A stretch of 64,000 nt of DNA from Microbacterium helvum (GTDB lineage: Bacteria > Actinomycetota > Actinomycetes > Actinomycetales > Microbacteriaceae), in contig NZ_JACXZS010000003.1 of the NCBI RefSeq assembly GCF_014779795.1, positions 62,001 to 126,000 on the forward strand. Direction: 5' to 3'. Shown here piece after piece: positions 1 to 8,539 of this stretch. Numbering within the stretch: position 1 is the stretch's first letter; each line of letters opens with the position of its first letter. Below the pieces are notes generated by a model, which was given only the letters and a program-made list of their open reading frames with translations, was not told where the DNA came from and did no database searches. Position numbers and translations under genes: made by a program.

Positions 1-221
1 TCACCGTCGGCGACTGGGAGCGTCTGGTCAACGAGGTCGACGAGGTGGACGAGCGCGTGTCCTGGGACCCGACGGACCGCGTCGTGTTCCAGGTCGAGGC
101 CGACACCGGCGACGGCAGCTGGACGATCACGCTCGACACCCCCGCCGGCACCGCCTCCGAGCCCAGCGCGACCCCCACCGGCGATCCGCCGACCCATGCG
201 ACACCGGAGCCGACACCGTGA
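1..221 (+). CDS. Hypothetical protein, 3' end only
   Basis: The reading frame is open from the left edge (codons start at base 3) to a TGA at 219-221, giving the last 72 residues of a protein. The visible part has an acidic stretch, a beta-rich section, and a Pro/Thr/Ala-rich tail that looks like a disordered C-terminus. No family is recognised. It ends about 58 bases before the AAA ATPase start on the same strand, so it may be the upstream member of that operon, but its N-terminus lies outside the window and its role cannot be told. Confidence 0.6.
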   Translation, partial: TVGDWERLVNEVDEVDERVSWDPTDRVVFQVEADTGDGSWTITLDTPAGTASEPSATPTGDPPTHATPEPTP

Positions 222-279
222 CCGATCGCCGCACACCGGCCGCCGGCATCCATTCGATCCCCCACACCGAGGAGCTGAC

Positions 280-1902
280 GTGACGTTCGCCGACACACTC
301 ACCGAGGCGTTCAAGGCACGCCTTCCGCTGCTGTACATCGAGACCGGCGAAGAGGTCCGCGCGATCGCGGCGATCTCGGACGCCGCCGAGACGCAGCGCC
401 ACCCGCGGGCTCTGTGGACGTGGAGCGCCGCCCTCGGTCTCGTGGGACCCGACGGCAAGTCCGTCGCCAACACCGTCAACCCGGCGCGTGCGCTGCAGCA
501 CGTCGCGGGCGTCGATACCCCGAGCGTGTTCGTGTTCTGCGACCTGCACGCGTACCTCGGCGGCGACCACCGCCCCGGCGACCCGGTGCTGGTGCGCACG
601 GTGCGCGAGACCGCTCTGGAGTTCCGCCACGGCGACGTGTCGCGCACGCTCGTGATCACCGCGCCGGTGCGGATCATCCCGCCCGAGCTCGAAGAGGTCA
701 CGCACCTGCTCGACTTCCCGCTGCCGACCGCGGCCGAGATCCGCGATCTGCTCGAGACGATGATCGAGAACAACGCGTCCGGCGACGGGCGGATCCGAGT
801 GGATGCCGACGACGCTGCCCGCGAGCAGCTCGTGCATGCCGCACTCGGGCTGTCGATGGCCGAGGCCGAGAACGCCTTCGCCCGGGCCATGGTCAACGAC
901 GGCAGCCTGTCGGCGCAGGACGTGCCGATCGTCCTCGACGAGAAGCGCCAGGTGGTGCGCAAGTCGGGCGTGCTGGAGTTCGTCCAGGCCGACATCGACC
1001 TCGACGACGTCGGCGGTCTCAACAACCTCAAGCGCTGGCTGTCGCGCCGCGACGGCTCGTGGCTCGGCAGCGCCCGCGACTACGGGCTGCCCGCACCGAA
1101 GGGCGTGCTGATCACCGGCATCCCCGGCTGTGGAAAGTCGCTCACCGCCAAGGCGACCGCCGCGTCGTGGGGGCTGCCGCTGCTGCGCCTCGACATCGGC
1201 CGCATCTTCTCGGGCCTCGTTGGCTCGAGCGAGCAGAACCTGCGCACCGCGATCGCGACCGCCGAGGCCGTGGCGCCGTGCGTGCTGTGGGTCGACGAGA
1301 TCGAGAAGGGCTTCTCGAACACGACGGGCCAGGGCGACTCGGGCACCACCGCGCGTGTCTTCGGCACGTTCCTGACGTGGATGCAGGAGAAGCGGCATCC
1401 CGTCTTCGTCGTCGCCACCGCGAACAACATCGACTCGCTGCCGCCGGAGTTCCTGCGCAAGGGCCGCTTCGACGAGATCTTCTTCGTCGACCTGCCGACC
1501 GCGCACGAGCGCGAGGCGATCTGGCGCCTGCAGCTGCGCTCACGCGCATCCGAGGCGAACGGGCTGGAGGCGATCGCCTCGGACGACGCAGCGGTGGCGG
1601 CGCTCGCCGCCGCGAGCGAGAACCACTCCGGTGCCGAGATCGAGCAGTCGGTGGTGGCGGCGCTGTACGAGGGCTTCGGCGGGCGCGCGTCGATCGGGCT
1701 CGACACCGTGCGTCAGGTCGTCGACACCATGATCCCGCTCGCGGTGACGCAGGCCGAGCAGGTGCAGCGCATCCGGGCGTGGGCGACCGAACGTGCGGTG
1801 CGCGCGACCGGGACCGAGGACCTGGATGCCGCCGAACTGACCGGCGCCACGACCGAGGGCGCACTGTCGTCGCGCCGCGGCGGCCGCACGGTGGACTACT
1901 GA
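280..1902 (+). CDS. Ycf46-type AAA+ ATPase
   Basis: A 540-residue AAA+ ATPase. The sequence follows the Ycf46 family along its length: an N-terminal region with LLYIETGEE, the LEF and [10 protein letters not shown] segment before the ATPase core, Walker A GIPGCGKS near residues 280-287, Walker [11 protein letters not shown] with D339/E340, then a [19 protein letters not shown] segment and [14 protein letters not shown]. Ycf46 proteins are cyanobacterial, plastid and bacterial; their biochemical role is not settled. The GTG at 280 is chosen because GAGGAG lies just upstream and the conserved N-terminus begins there; an upstream ATG at 196 would add residues unlike the family. It heads a five-gene overlapping operon. 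The last residues, RRGGRTVDY, closely match the tail of the helix-hairpin-helix protein at 3456-4334. Confidence 0.88.
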   Translation: MTFADTLTEAFKARLPLLYIETGEEVRAIAAISDAAETQRHPRALWTWSAALGLVGPDGKSVANTVNPARALQHVAGVDTPSVFVFCDLHAYLGGDHRPGDPVLVRTVRETALEFRHGDVSRTLVITAPVRIIPPELEEVTHLLDFPLPTAAEIRDLLETMIENNASGDGRIRVDADDAAREQLVHAALGLSMAEAENAFARAMVNDGSLSAQDVPIVLDEKRQVVRKSGVLEFVQADIDLDDVGGLNNLKRWLSRRDGSWLGSARDYGLPAPKGVLITGIPGCGKSLTAKATAASWGLPLLRLDIGRIFSGLVGSSEQNLRTAIATAEAVAPCVLWVDEIEKGFSNTTGQGDSGTTARVFGTFLTWMQEKRHPVFVVATANNIDSLPPEFLRKGRFDEIFFVDLPTAHEREAIWRLQLRSRASEANGLEAIASDDAAVAALAAASENHSGAEIEQSVVAALYEGFGGRASIGLDTVRQVVDTMIPLAVTQAEQVQRIRAWATERAVRATGTEDLDAAELTGATTEGALSSRRGGRTVDY

Positions 1903-1916
1903 GGAGGAGCCGGGAC

Positions 1917-2132
1917 ATGGCCAAGCAGCTCGTGGTTCGGCTCCGCGCCGACGGAACGGTCGACGCCGAGACGATCGGCATGCACGGCGCGGAGTGCCTC
2001 GACCATATCGAGGCGCTGGAAGCCCTGCTCGACGCCGAGACGGTGTCGTCGAGCTTCACGCAGGATTACACCTCTGCCTCGATCTCGGAGACGGCTTCGC
2101 AGGGCGTCGACCAGTCGGACGGCGCGCCATGA
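1917..2132 (+). CDS. DUF2997 small protein
   Basis: A 71-residue protein starting with ATG behind GAGGAGGAG. It has the DUF2997 signature: an N-terminal beta strand with a charged pattern (LVVRLRADGTVDAET), then GMHGAEC followed by a helix, and a polar tail. Proteins of this family are short, soluble and of unknown function; in other bacteria they sit beside DUF1257 (Ycf35) and iron-sulfur or AAA proteins, which is exactly the context here. Its stop overlaps the start of the next gene (ATGA), implying translational coupling. It may be a modified or carrier-like peptide handled by the neighbouring radical-SAM enzyme; that is inference. Confidence 0.8.
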   Translation: MAKQLVVRLRADGTVDAETIGMHGAECLDHIEALEALLDAETVSSSFTQDYTSASISETASQGVDQSDGAP

Positions 2133-2938
2133 CGACCGTCGTCGGCCCTTCCGCCCCCATGGCGCAGTCGCCCGGCCGGGGCGGGGCGGACTCGCTGCTC
2201 GGCACGGTGGCACCGCCGCCCCGCGCGGCGACCGACGTGCGCTGGTCGCGGTTCCTGCCGGCCACCGAGGCCGAGGGCCCGGGGGTGCGGGCCGCGGTGT
2301 GGCTGCAGGGCTGCGCCGTCCACTGCCCCGAATGCTTCAACCCGCAGCTGTGGGCTCCACGCGGCGGCATCGTGACCTCCGTCGAAGAGCTCGCCCCGGC
2401 GTGGGTCGAGCAGGCGCTGGCCGCCGGGGCCGACGGCGTCACGCTGCTCGGCGGCGAGCCCTTCGAGCAGGCGCGGGGTGCGGCATCCATCGCGGAAGCG
2501 TTCCGCGAGGCGGGCCTGGGCGTCATGACGTTCAGCGGGCATCCGTACGAGCTGCTGCGGACGTGGGCCGACGGTGGGCGCGACGACATCGCGGCGCTGC
2601 TCGCTGCCACCGACCTGCTGTGCGACGGACCCTACCTGCGCGACCTGCCCGACACGGCACGACCGTGGGTGGGGTCGCGCAACCAGGGCATCCGCGCGCT
2701 CAGCGAGCGTTACGCGGCCGAGGTGCGTCAGATCGCGGCGTCGGGCGGCGCCGATCGCGTCGAGGTGCGGATCGCCCGTGACGGCACGGTCGCGGTGAAC
2801 GGGTGGGCGACGGATGCCGCGCTGGCGGCGCTGCTCGACGACCTGGGCGTGCGCGCCGACAGCCCGGCCCAGATCGCCGCGGCAGACAGACTCGCCGCGG
2901 CAGACAGAGAACGAACGAGAGCGGAGGCCACGCGATGA
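2129..2938 (+). CDS. Radical-SAM 4Fe-4S protein, NrdG/activase-like
   Basis: A 269-residue protein with a CxxxCxxC cluster motif (GCAVHCPECFNPQLW) that binds a SAM-coordinated 4Fe-4S cluster, followed by LLGGEPF, a typical radical-SAM GGE motif, and a fold resembling NrdG-type glycyl-radical activases. The first 45 residues are Pro/Ala rich and probably disordered. It starts at an ATG overlapping the DUF2997 stop and ends overlapping the next start, so it is co-translated. No glycyl-radical enzyme partner is visible nearby, so a role as a classic activase is unlikely; the DUF2997 peptide, the AAA protein or the DUF1257 protein are more plausible partners. The substrate is unknown. Confidence 0.82.
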   Translation: MTTVVGPSAPMAQSPGRGGADSLLGTVAPPPRAATDVRWSRFLPATEAEGPGVRAAVWLQGCAVHCPECFNPQLWAPRGGIVTSVEELAPAWVEQALAAGADGVTLLGGEPFEQARGAASIAEAFREAGLGVMTFSGHPYELLRTWADGGRDDIAALLAATDLLCDGPYLRDLPDTARPWVGSRNQGIRALSERYAAEVRQIAASGGADRVEVRIARDGTVAVNGWATDAALAALLDDLGVRADSPAQIAAADRLAAADRERTRAEATR

Positions 2939-3459
2939 GCGTGTCGCTGATCCTGATCCCCGCGGCGCTCGCCGCCGCCACCGCCATCTCGGCCGCCGGC
3001 GGCATCGGCGCGCTCACGCAGCTGGGCGGTGCGCACGAGCACGACGAGACGCCCGACGCCGCGACCGCCGACAGCGGGCCCCGGCCGATCGAGGTGCGCA
3101 CCCGCATGAAGGACCCCGACCTGCTCGGCGACGCGCTGCGCGACCTCGGGGCGACGCACGTGACGCAGGCAGCCGATGACGTGACCGCGGTGATCGACGG
3201 GATCGAGCTGCGCATGACGCGCTCCGAGGACGGGGTGTGGGCGGCGCACTTCGAGCGCGAGGACGGCCTCGAGCTGGACGAGGCGACGGCCGCCGGCATC
3301 GTCGCGCGGCTCGACGCCGCGTACGCCCTGCGCGTGCAGCAGACGGTCGCGGCCCGCATCCGTGAGCGGGCGGAGTCCGCCGGCTTCGAGCTGGTGTCCG
3401 AGACGCGGGACGACGACGACACCGTGACGATGGTGCTCGACGTGAAGGACTACGCATGA
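2935..3459 (+). CDS. Membrane-anchored DUF1257 (Ycf35)-like protein
   Basis: A 174-residue protein with one N-terminal hydrophobic helix (about residues 4-27), an acidic linker, and a soluble domain resembling DUF1257/Ycf35. The similarity is at both ends of the domain: RTRMKDPDLLGDALRDLGATH corresponds to the family's opening motif, and the helix YALRVQQTVAARIRERAESA with a following beta strand corresponds to its end. Plastid and cyanobacterial Ycf35 lack the membrane anchor, so this form would place the module at the membrane. It overlaps both neighbours by four bases. The function of DUF1257 is unknown; assignment rests on pattern and on the DUF2997/Ycf46 context. Confidence 0.65.
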   Translation: MSVSLILIPAALAAATAISAAGGIGALTQLGGAHEHDETPDAATADSGPRPIEVRTRMKDPDLLGDALRDLGATHVTQAADDVTAVIDGIELRMTRSEDGVWAAHFEREDGLELDEATAAGIVARLDAAYALRVQQTVAARIRERAESAGFELVSETRDDDDTVTMVLDVKDYA

Positions 3460-4334
3460 GCAGCACCGCCCGCACCGCCCCGGCGACAGACGTGCCGAGC
3501 GTCGGCTGGCTGCTCGGCATGAGCTCGTGGATGCTGCTGACGCTCGTGCCGGGGCCGATGTTCGCATGGCTCGGGTTCGGGATCGTCGGCGTCGCCTCGC
3601 GAAGCCGACGCCTGATCATCCTGGGCGTGGTCTGGGCCGCGGTCGCGATCCTGGTCAATCTCGAACTGTGGGGGCAGGCGCAGCCGATCGTGCGTGCGGT
3701 CGCCTACCTCGCCGGCATGGTGTGCGCGCTCGCCGTCAACCCGGGGTGGCTGCGCACGATGTGGCAGCGACGGCTCGACAAGTCCGGCATGGGTGTGACC
3801 TCGGCACGTGCCGCCGCGACCGGAGCCGCGGCCTCAGGCGCCGCGACGAGCGGCAACCGGGCGAGCCGCCGCAGCCAGGCCAAGAGCACGCAGCGCGCGC
3901 AGCAGAAGGCGGCGCAGCAGAAGGCGGCGCAGCAGGCGAAGACGCAGGCCGCGCCGGCCCGCGATCGCACGGCCGAGCTCGCCGCGGCGGTGGGCGCGAC
4001 CACCTACGATCTGCTGGACACCCCGGCCGAAACTGCCGCGGAGAGACCGGGGACGTCGAAGCCCGCGGCTGCCCAGGTGCCGGACGCGTCTGCCGAGCCC
4101 GTCGACGTGAACACCGCGACGGCCGCCGAGCTCGAGGGCCTTCCCGGGGTGACCAAGGCCCGTGCACGCAAGGCCGTGTCGGAGCGCGAGGAACAGGGCG
4201 GCTTCAGCTCACTGGAGGACTTCGGCGAGACGCTCGGCCTCCAGCCGCACGAGATCGTCCGCCTGCGCAAGGTCGCGACGTGCTCGCCCCGCCCCCGCGG
4301 CGAACGCCGCTTCGGGCGCCGCGTCGACTACTGA
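3456..4334 (+). CDS. Membrane protein with C-terminal helix-hairpin-helix domain
   Basis: A 292-residue protein. Three hydrophobic helices span roughly residues 15-95, followed by a long Ala/Gln/Lys low-complexity linker with AQQKAAQQKAAQQAK repeats, then a ComEA-like helix-hairpin-helix unit (VDVNTATAAELEGLPGVTKARA, residues about 210-265). HhH units bind DNA backbone or protein partners. The start overlaps the DUF1257-like stop, so it is the last gene of the AAA operon. It ends RRFGRRVDY, seven of nine residues identical to the end of the AAA protein, which suggests a shared tail read by a common partner. It is not a DNA-uptake protein by context. Function unknown. Confidence 0.75.
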   Translation: MSSTARTAPATDVPSVGWLLGMSSWMLLTLVPGPMFAWLGFGIVGVASRSRRLIILGVVWAAVAILVNLELWGQAQPIVRAVAYLAGMVCALAVNPGWLRTMWQRRLDKSGMGVTSARAAATGAAASGAATSGNRASRRSQAKSTQRAQQKAAQQKAAQQAKTQAAPARDRTAELAAAVGATTYDLLDTPAETAAERPGTSKPAAAQVPDASAEPVDVNTATAAELEGLPGVTKARARKAVSEREEQGGFSSLEDFGETLGLQPHEIVRLRKVATCSPRPRGERRFGRRVDY

Positions 4335-4453
4335 TCCGCGCTCGCCGGCCGCTCAGTCCGGGCATACGCGGCACGTCCATGCCCGCACGTCGTCGAGGCA
4401 CTCGGGCCTGCCGCCGACGCGTACGAGGTTGTTCTCAACGTGTTCGAATCACA

Positions 4454-4867
4454 TCAAACGGATCGGTCGAGGCCGCTGGGGGGCGGGAGGTCGTGTCCGA
4501 GTCGTCGTACAACGAGTTCGGGTGGCCTCGAAGAGTGATCTTCCTGTCTGGTGGGAGGATCCGTTTCTCGACTGCCCGCCGACGGGCGAGCCGCAGCCTC
4601 GTCTTGATACGCGGCACTCGCCCGAGGCGGTTCCACACCCAACGCTACGAAAACGCGCAGGATCGTGTCGAGCGTCGGATTCGCGCAAGCGCCAGAGGGC
4701 GTGCGTCCGCGCTCCAGACACCCATAGGCATGCGCGGATAACCCCGCCTCATTGGCCACCTGTTCCTGAGACCGCCGCTGTGCATTTCTCGCCTGACGTA
4801 GTACAGATCCCAGGGATTCGGCCGCTGTCTGCTGACGGGTCACGTGTTCGGCCTCGTTAACTTGCAC
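4454..4867 (-). CDS. Xre/Cro-type HTH regulator
   Basis: A 137-residue protein with an Xre-type helix-turn-helix at about residues 18-80: LGSVLRQARNAQRRSQEQVA, then AGLSAHAYGCLERGR and TLDTILRVFVALGVEP. The C-terminal third is polar and probably disordered. The start is a GTG with AGGAG six bases upstream. It converges on the AAA operon and diverges from the lipoprotein gene at 5153, which it might regulate. Its surroundings have lower GC than the rest of the window, hinting at acquisition. Confidence 0.8.
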   Translation of the reverse strand: MQVNEAEHVTRQQTAAESLGSVLRQARNAQRRSQEQVANEAGLSAHAYGCLERGRTPSGACANPTLDTILRVFVALGVEPPRASAAYQDEAAARPSAGSRETDPPTRQEDHSSRPPELVVRRLGHDLPPPSGLDRSV

Positions 4868-5152
4868 AGTCCGCTCCTCTTCCTCAAGAGCTTGTATGCG
4901 TGAGGATCGCGTCCACGGGCCGAACCAATCTCGCGCTTGGCGCCCGGCATGCCTGTTTCGACCTATGGCTGACGTAGATCTCAGATCTCGTTACTGAATC
5001 GTGATATGTGTCCGGGAGTGAGCTTGGTGCGGTCGGTCGGCAGTGTCTCCGAGCGTCGGCGATGTCCGACGCATACTCGCGTCCACTGGATCAATTTCCC
5101 AACTGGAGTTTATTGTGCAGCTACGACGGCCCGGATAGCCTGCAGCCAGCAT
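4868..5152. other. Lower-GC intergenic region between Xre regulator and lipoprotein
   Basis: About 285 bases without a convincing gene. The base composition drops visibly compared with flanking sequence, with AT-rich words such as GGAGTTTATTGTGCAG. It should hold the divergent promoters for the Xre regulator and the lipoprotein, but no clear operator palindrome was found. Confidence 0.4.
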
Positions 5153-5620
5153 ATGACCGAGAGGAAGCGTATAGAAAGTGACACGGTAGTGGTGGCCATT
5201 GCTTTGCGCCGACGCGTCTGGTTGATAAGCACACTCCTTGCGGGTTCGGCTTTGGGTTTGTCGGGGTGCGCTGTAGAAGCGCTCCCTGCATACCTCAGGG
5301 CTCCGCAAGATTCGTCTGATCAACTCGATATTGACATTTCTACGAGTGGAATCGTCGACTCGAGCACGAGGTATCTCGGTGAAGATTCTCTGGGGGACAG
5401 TATCTTCGCGGCGAGCCGTTCGAGAGAGGACGGGAGGACGGACGTTTGCCTTCTGATCGTCGATCCCTCGAACAACTGGGTGAGCGGGTGTGGTGCGGAA
5501 CTGCCTGTTTCCGTTTCCACCTCAACCGTCACTGGAGTGCTATTTGATGAACCCGTTCAGTCGACTGATACTGGTGAGGTGGTTGGCGACTATGTTGTCG
5601 TCACTCCATATCGGCCATGA
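5153..5620 (+). CDS. Putative lipoprotein
   Basis: A 155-residue protein. A basic N-terminus is followed by a hydrophobic stretch (about residues 23-36) and the lipobox LSGC with Cys39, so it is predicted to be exported and lipid-anchored. The mature part is acidic, with two cysteines (about 107 and 119) that could form a disulfide, and mostly beta character. No family is recognised. Codons such as GAT, ATT and TCG are commoner than in neighbours, in line with the lower-GC pocket. The start at 5153 lacks a good ribosome binding site; internal GTG codons before the hydrophobic stretch are alternatives. Its 3' end overlaps the convergent monooxygenase gene by about 30 bases. Confidence 0.55.
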   Translation: MTERKRIESDTVVVAIALRRRVWLISTLLAGSALGLSGCAVEALPAYLRAPQDSSDQLDIDISTSGIVDSSTRYLGEDSLGDSIFAASRSREDGRTDVCLLIVDPSNNWVSGCGAELPVSVSTSTVTGVLFDEPVQSTDTGEVVGDYVVVTPYRP

Positions 5621-6708
5621 ACGGCTCTGGATCCCGCGCGATCGTGGATGCGGTCGACCACGTACTCGGCGTCGCGCCCCATGCCCATGAGCGTCGGCGA
5701 TGCGACGGAGTACTGGAACGGCAGGCCGACGAAGGCCAGCCCGGGCACGCGCGTCGCGAGCCCGCGCTCATGGTCGGGCCAGGCCTCGGCGTCGAACGCG
5801 TCCGCGATGTCGATGAACGCCAGATCGGGCCGCGAGCCCGTGCACCACACGACCGTGGTGGCGTCCGATGCCTCGACGCCGTCGAGCACCGGTCGCCCGC
5901 CCGCGACGCCGGTGACGCGTCCGACGCGACGGATGCCCGCGCGATCGAGGTCCGACAGATGGTTGCGCACGAGGTTGACGCCGTGGCCGCGGTGCTCGGC
6001 CGCGAACCGGCGTCCGCGCTCGGTGTCGAGCGTCAGACCGCGCAGCCGCCGGATCGCGACGCCGGCGATGAGGTTTCCTATCACGGTGTCGACGCGGCCG
6101 GGGACCTGCCCCGGGTGGCGACCCGCGATCGTCGTCGCGTGGCCCGCGCCTGCCGCCTCGAGGGCGAGGTCGGTGCCCGAGTTGCCCGCACCCACGACGA
6201 GCACGGAGCCCGGGGCGAGGTCTTCGGGTCCGCGGTAGTCGAGCGAGTGCACTGTGCGGATCGCCGGATCGAGGTCGCGCGCGAACGGCGGCACGATCGG
6301 CACATGGTGGGCGCCGACCGCGATCACGACGTGATCGGCGACGAGCTCATCGCCGCTCGAGAGCGCCAGCCGGAACCGGCCGTCGCCGTCGCGCGAGAGC
6401 CGCCTCACGCGGGTCGAGAGGCGCAGCGGTGAGCCGATGGCAGTGGCGCAGCGTTCCAGATAGTCGGCCAGCTGCACGCCTGTCGGGTACGCGAACCAGC
6501 CGATGTCGAGGCGCATCCCGGGCAGCTCGGCCCACCGTCGCGGGGTGAAGAGCCGCAGCGAGCGGTAGCGCTCGCGCCACGTGTCGCCGACGCGCTCGGA
6601 GCCGTCGACGATCTCGTGGTCGATGCCGCGCGCGGCGAGCAGCCGCGCGGTGTGAAGCCCTGCGGCGCCGGCGCCGATGACGACGGTGTCGCGGTTTGTG
6701 GTGTCCAT
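5590..6708 (-). CDS. Flavin-containing monooxygenase / NAD(P)-binding oxidoreductase
   Basis: A 372-residue flavoprotein of the CzcO/FMO-like group. An FAD-binding GAGAAG motif lies within the first 15 residues, VGDTWRERY is the region after it, and a second dinucleotide motif, VVGAGNSGTDLA, near residue 165 would bind NADPH. CTGSRPDLAF near residue 300 is the usual third motif. Such enzymes oxygenate small organic compounds or reduce cofactors in the cytoplasm; the substrate is unknown. The ATG at 6708 follows AGGGAGGACGAC, a good ribosome binding site. A 22-bp hairpin lies between it and the upstream regulator gene. Confidence 0.85.
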   Translation of the reverse strand: MDTTNRDTVVIGAGAAGLHTARLLAARGIDHEIVDGSERVGDTWRERYRSLRLFTPRRWAELPGMRLDIGWFAYPTGVQLADYLERCATAIGSPLRLSTRVRRLSRDGDGRFRLALSSGDELVADHVVIAVGAHHVPIVPPFARDLDPAIRTVHSLDYRGPEDLAPGSVLVVGAGNSGTDLALEAAGAGHATTIAGRHPGQVPGRVDTVIGNLIAGVAIRRLRGLTLDTERGRRFAAEHRGHGVNLVRNHLSDLDRAGIRRVGRVTGVAGGRPVLDGVEASDATTVVWCTGSRPDLAFIDIADAFDAEAWPDHERGLATRVPGLAFVGLPFQYSVASPTLMGMGRDAEYVVDRIHDRAGSRAVHGRYGVTTT

Positions 6709-6776
6709 GTCGTCCTCCCTGCGCTCACGGTAGGTCGCGCCTCGGCGCCCGGGCATCGGCAGAATTGACCAATCTG

Positions 6777-6835
6777 TTCATCCGTCACAGATGTACGCGA
6801 ACAGCCCGGTTGGGCGTACATCTGTGACGGATGAA
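6777..6835. terminator. Perfect 22-bp hairpin without U-tract
   Basis: Arms at 6777-6798 and 6814-6835 are perfect reverse complements around a 15-base loop. It begins 35 bases past the LuxR-type gene stop and precedes the monooxygenase gene. Loop-proximal bases TGTACGCGAA and GGGCGTACA recur in the hairpin at 57932-57994. No T-run follows on either strand. Confidence 0.6.
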
Positions 6836-6870
6836 AGTGAGTCGGGGGTGGATGCTGCCACCCGCAGCGT

Positions 6871-8478
6871 CTACCGGGTCGGGGCCAGACCGTGCTCGAA
6901 CGCGTAGGCGGTGGCGGCCGACCGGCTCGGCACGGCGAGCTTCGCGAGGATGCTGCCCACGTGCCGGGCGACGGTGCGCTCACTGAGGAACAGGTGCTCG
7001 GCGATCCGCCGGTTCGACCACCCACGCGACACCAGCGACAGCACCTCGAGCTCGCGCCGGCTGAGTCCTGGATCGGCGGCTGCGGGCGATGCGGCGGCCG
7101 CGCGTTCCAGGCGCATCAGATCGGGGATCGCCCCGAGGCCCTCCAGCACAGCCCGTGCCGCGTCGAACTCGAGCTCGGCCCCCTCGAAGTCGCCGAGATC
7201 TCGCGTCGCCGTCCCGATCGCGACCCGTGTGAGCGCCGCGTCGTACGGGGCGTCCAGCCGCCGCCACGCCGCCCACGCGGCGCGCAGCCGCGGCAGCGCG
7301 TCCGCCGGTCGGCCCTCGGCGATCGCGAGCTCGCCGTCCGCGCGCGACGTCAGCGCCCGCAGGTGCACCGTGTCGAACAGCGCAGCGCACGCCGCGAGCT
7401 CGGCTGCGGCATCCCTCGCGTCATCCGTGCGCCCGCGGTCCAGCGCGATCCGCACCGCAGCGGTCAGCACCTCGGCGCGCGTCGACGGATCGACGGCCGC
7501 GCCGCGTGCCGCTGAGACCCCGGCCCACGCCCCCGCGATGTCGCCCGCGTCGCGGTGCAGCAGGGCGAGCGCGGGCTGCACCGCGCGCCCGAGCGCGGCC
7601 GCGCGTCGCAGCGCGTCCCGGGCGGCCTCGGCGCGCCCCGCGACGCGGTGCAGGTCGGCCACGCGGTACCAGGCGTTCGCGAGCGTCTCGGTGCGCTCCT
7701 CGGTGGCGCACACCTGCTCGGCGGCAGCGACGGCGCCGGCCCATTCGCCGCCCAGCTGCATGACGCTCGCGCGGTGCAGCGTGCACTCGCCGCGGAACGG
7801 CGCGAGCCCCCGCTGGGCGTCGCACCAGTCGCCGAGTTCGCGCGTCCACACGCGGGCGCGTTCGATGTCGCCGCGGGCGAGCAGGCTCGCGATCACCGCG
7901 CAGTACGCGGGGCCCGCAGCGCGGTCGCTCACGAGTCCGTCCGCGATCCGCAGCATGACGCTGTCGAACGTCGCGAACGCCTCGGGCACCCGCCCGTCGG
8001 CCAGCAGCGCGCGGCCGAGGCCCATCGTGGCCAGGGTCGCGGTGTCGTGGTCGGCTGCGGCATCCGCCTTCTCGATCGCGTCGCGATAGAGCGGAAGGGA
8101 TGCCGCAGCCTCACCGTGTGCGAAGGCCGCCGTCGCCGCGCACAGCACGCGAACCGCCTCGGTCGCCGGTGTCGCGGCGGGCCGGGCGCACAGCTCCATG
8201 AGCCGCGCCATCCACGCACCTGCGCGGATGGCGTCGCCATGCTCGCTCAGCGTGAAGCCGAGCCAGAACACGCAGCGGACGGCCGCCACGAGGTCGCCGT
8301 CGTCGAGGAAGCGCAGCTGCGCGCGTTCCCACGCGCGCTGCGAGACGTCGTCGCGGCCGACGAACCACGCCGCCTGGCCGAGCTCGTCCAGCTCGTCGCC
8401 GGCCAGGGTGGCCTCGTGGGCGACGAGCTGCTCGAACCGTCCGGTCCAGTCCACGACGGCGGCGCCGCGGATCGCCAT
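6871..8478 (-). CDS. TPR-rich LuxR-family transcriptional regulator
   Basis: A 535-residue protein. Most of it is Ala-rich helical repeat resembling TPR units (about residues 15-440). The last 65 residues are a LuxR/GerE helix-turn-helix: LSRRELEVLSLVSRGWSNRRIAEHLFLSERTVARHV. There is no N-terminal AAA or receiver domain, so it is not a full MalT/LAL protein but a shorter TPR-HTH type. The ATG at 8478 is preferred; no ribosome binding site is visible. The monooxygenase downstream on the same strand is a plausible target. Confidence 0.82.
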   Translation of the reverse strand: MAIRGAAVVDWTGRFEQLVAHEATLAGDELDELGQAAWFVGRDDVSQRAWERAQLRFLDDGDLVAAVRCVFWLGFTLSEHGDAIRAGAWMARLMELCARPAATPATEAVRVLCAATAAFAHGEAAASLPLYRDAIEKADAAADHDTATLATMGLGRALLADGRVPEAFATFDSVMLRIADGLVSDRAAGPAYCAVIASLLARGDIERARVWTRELGDWCDAQRGLAPFRGECTLHRASVMQLGGEWAGAVAAAEQVCATEERTETLANAWYRVADLHRVAGRAEAARDALRRAAALGRAVQPALALLHRDAGDIAGAWAGVSAARGAAVDPSTRAEVLTAAVRIALDRGRTDDARDAAAELAACAALFDTVHLRALTSRADGELAIAEGRPADALPRLRAAWAAWRRLDAPYDAALTRVAIGTATRDLGDFEGAELEFDAARAVLEGLGAIPDLMRLERAAAASPAAADPGLSRRELEVLSLVSRGWSNRRIAEHLFLSERTVARHVGSILAKLAVPSRSAATAYAFEHGLAPTR

Positions 8479-8539
8479 GCGCAAAGTATGGGCGCGCGGG
8501 GGTCCGGCGGCAAGACCGCCTACGGCAAGACGCTCCGCG

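Noticed and set aside
4335..4453. Extension of the HhH gene or an additional small gene
   Set aside because: Stop at 4334 is clear and the remaining frames lack starts and ribosome binding sites.
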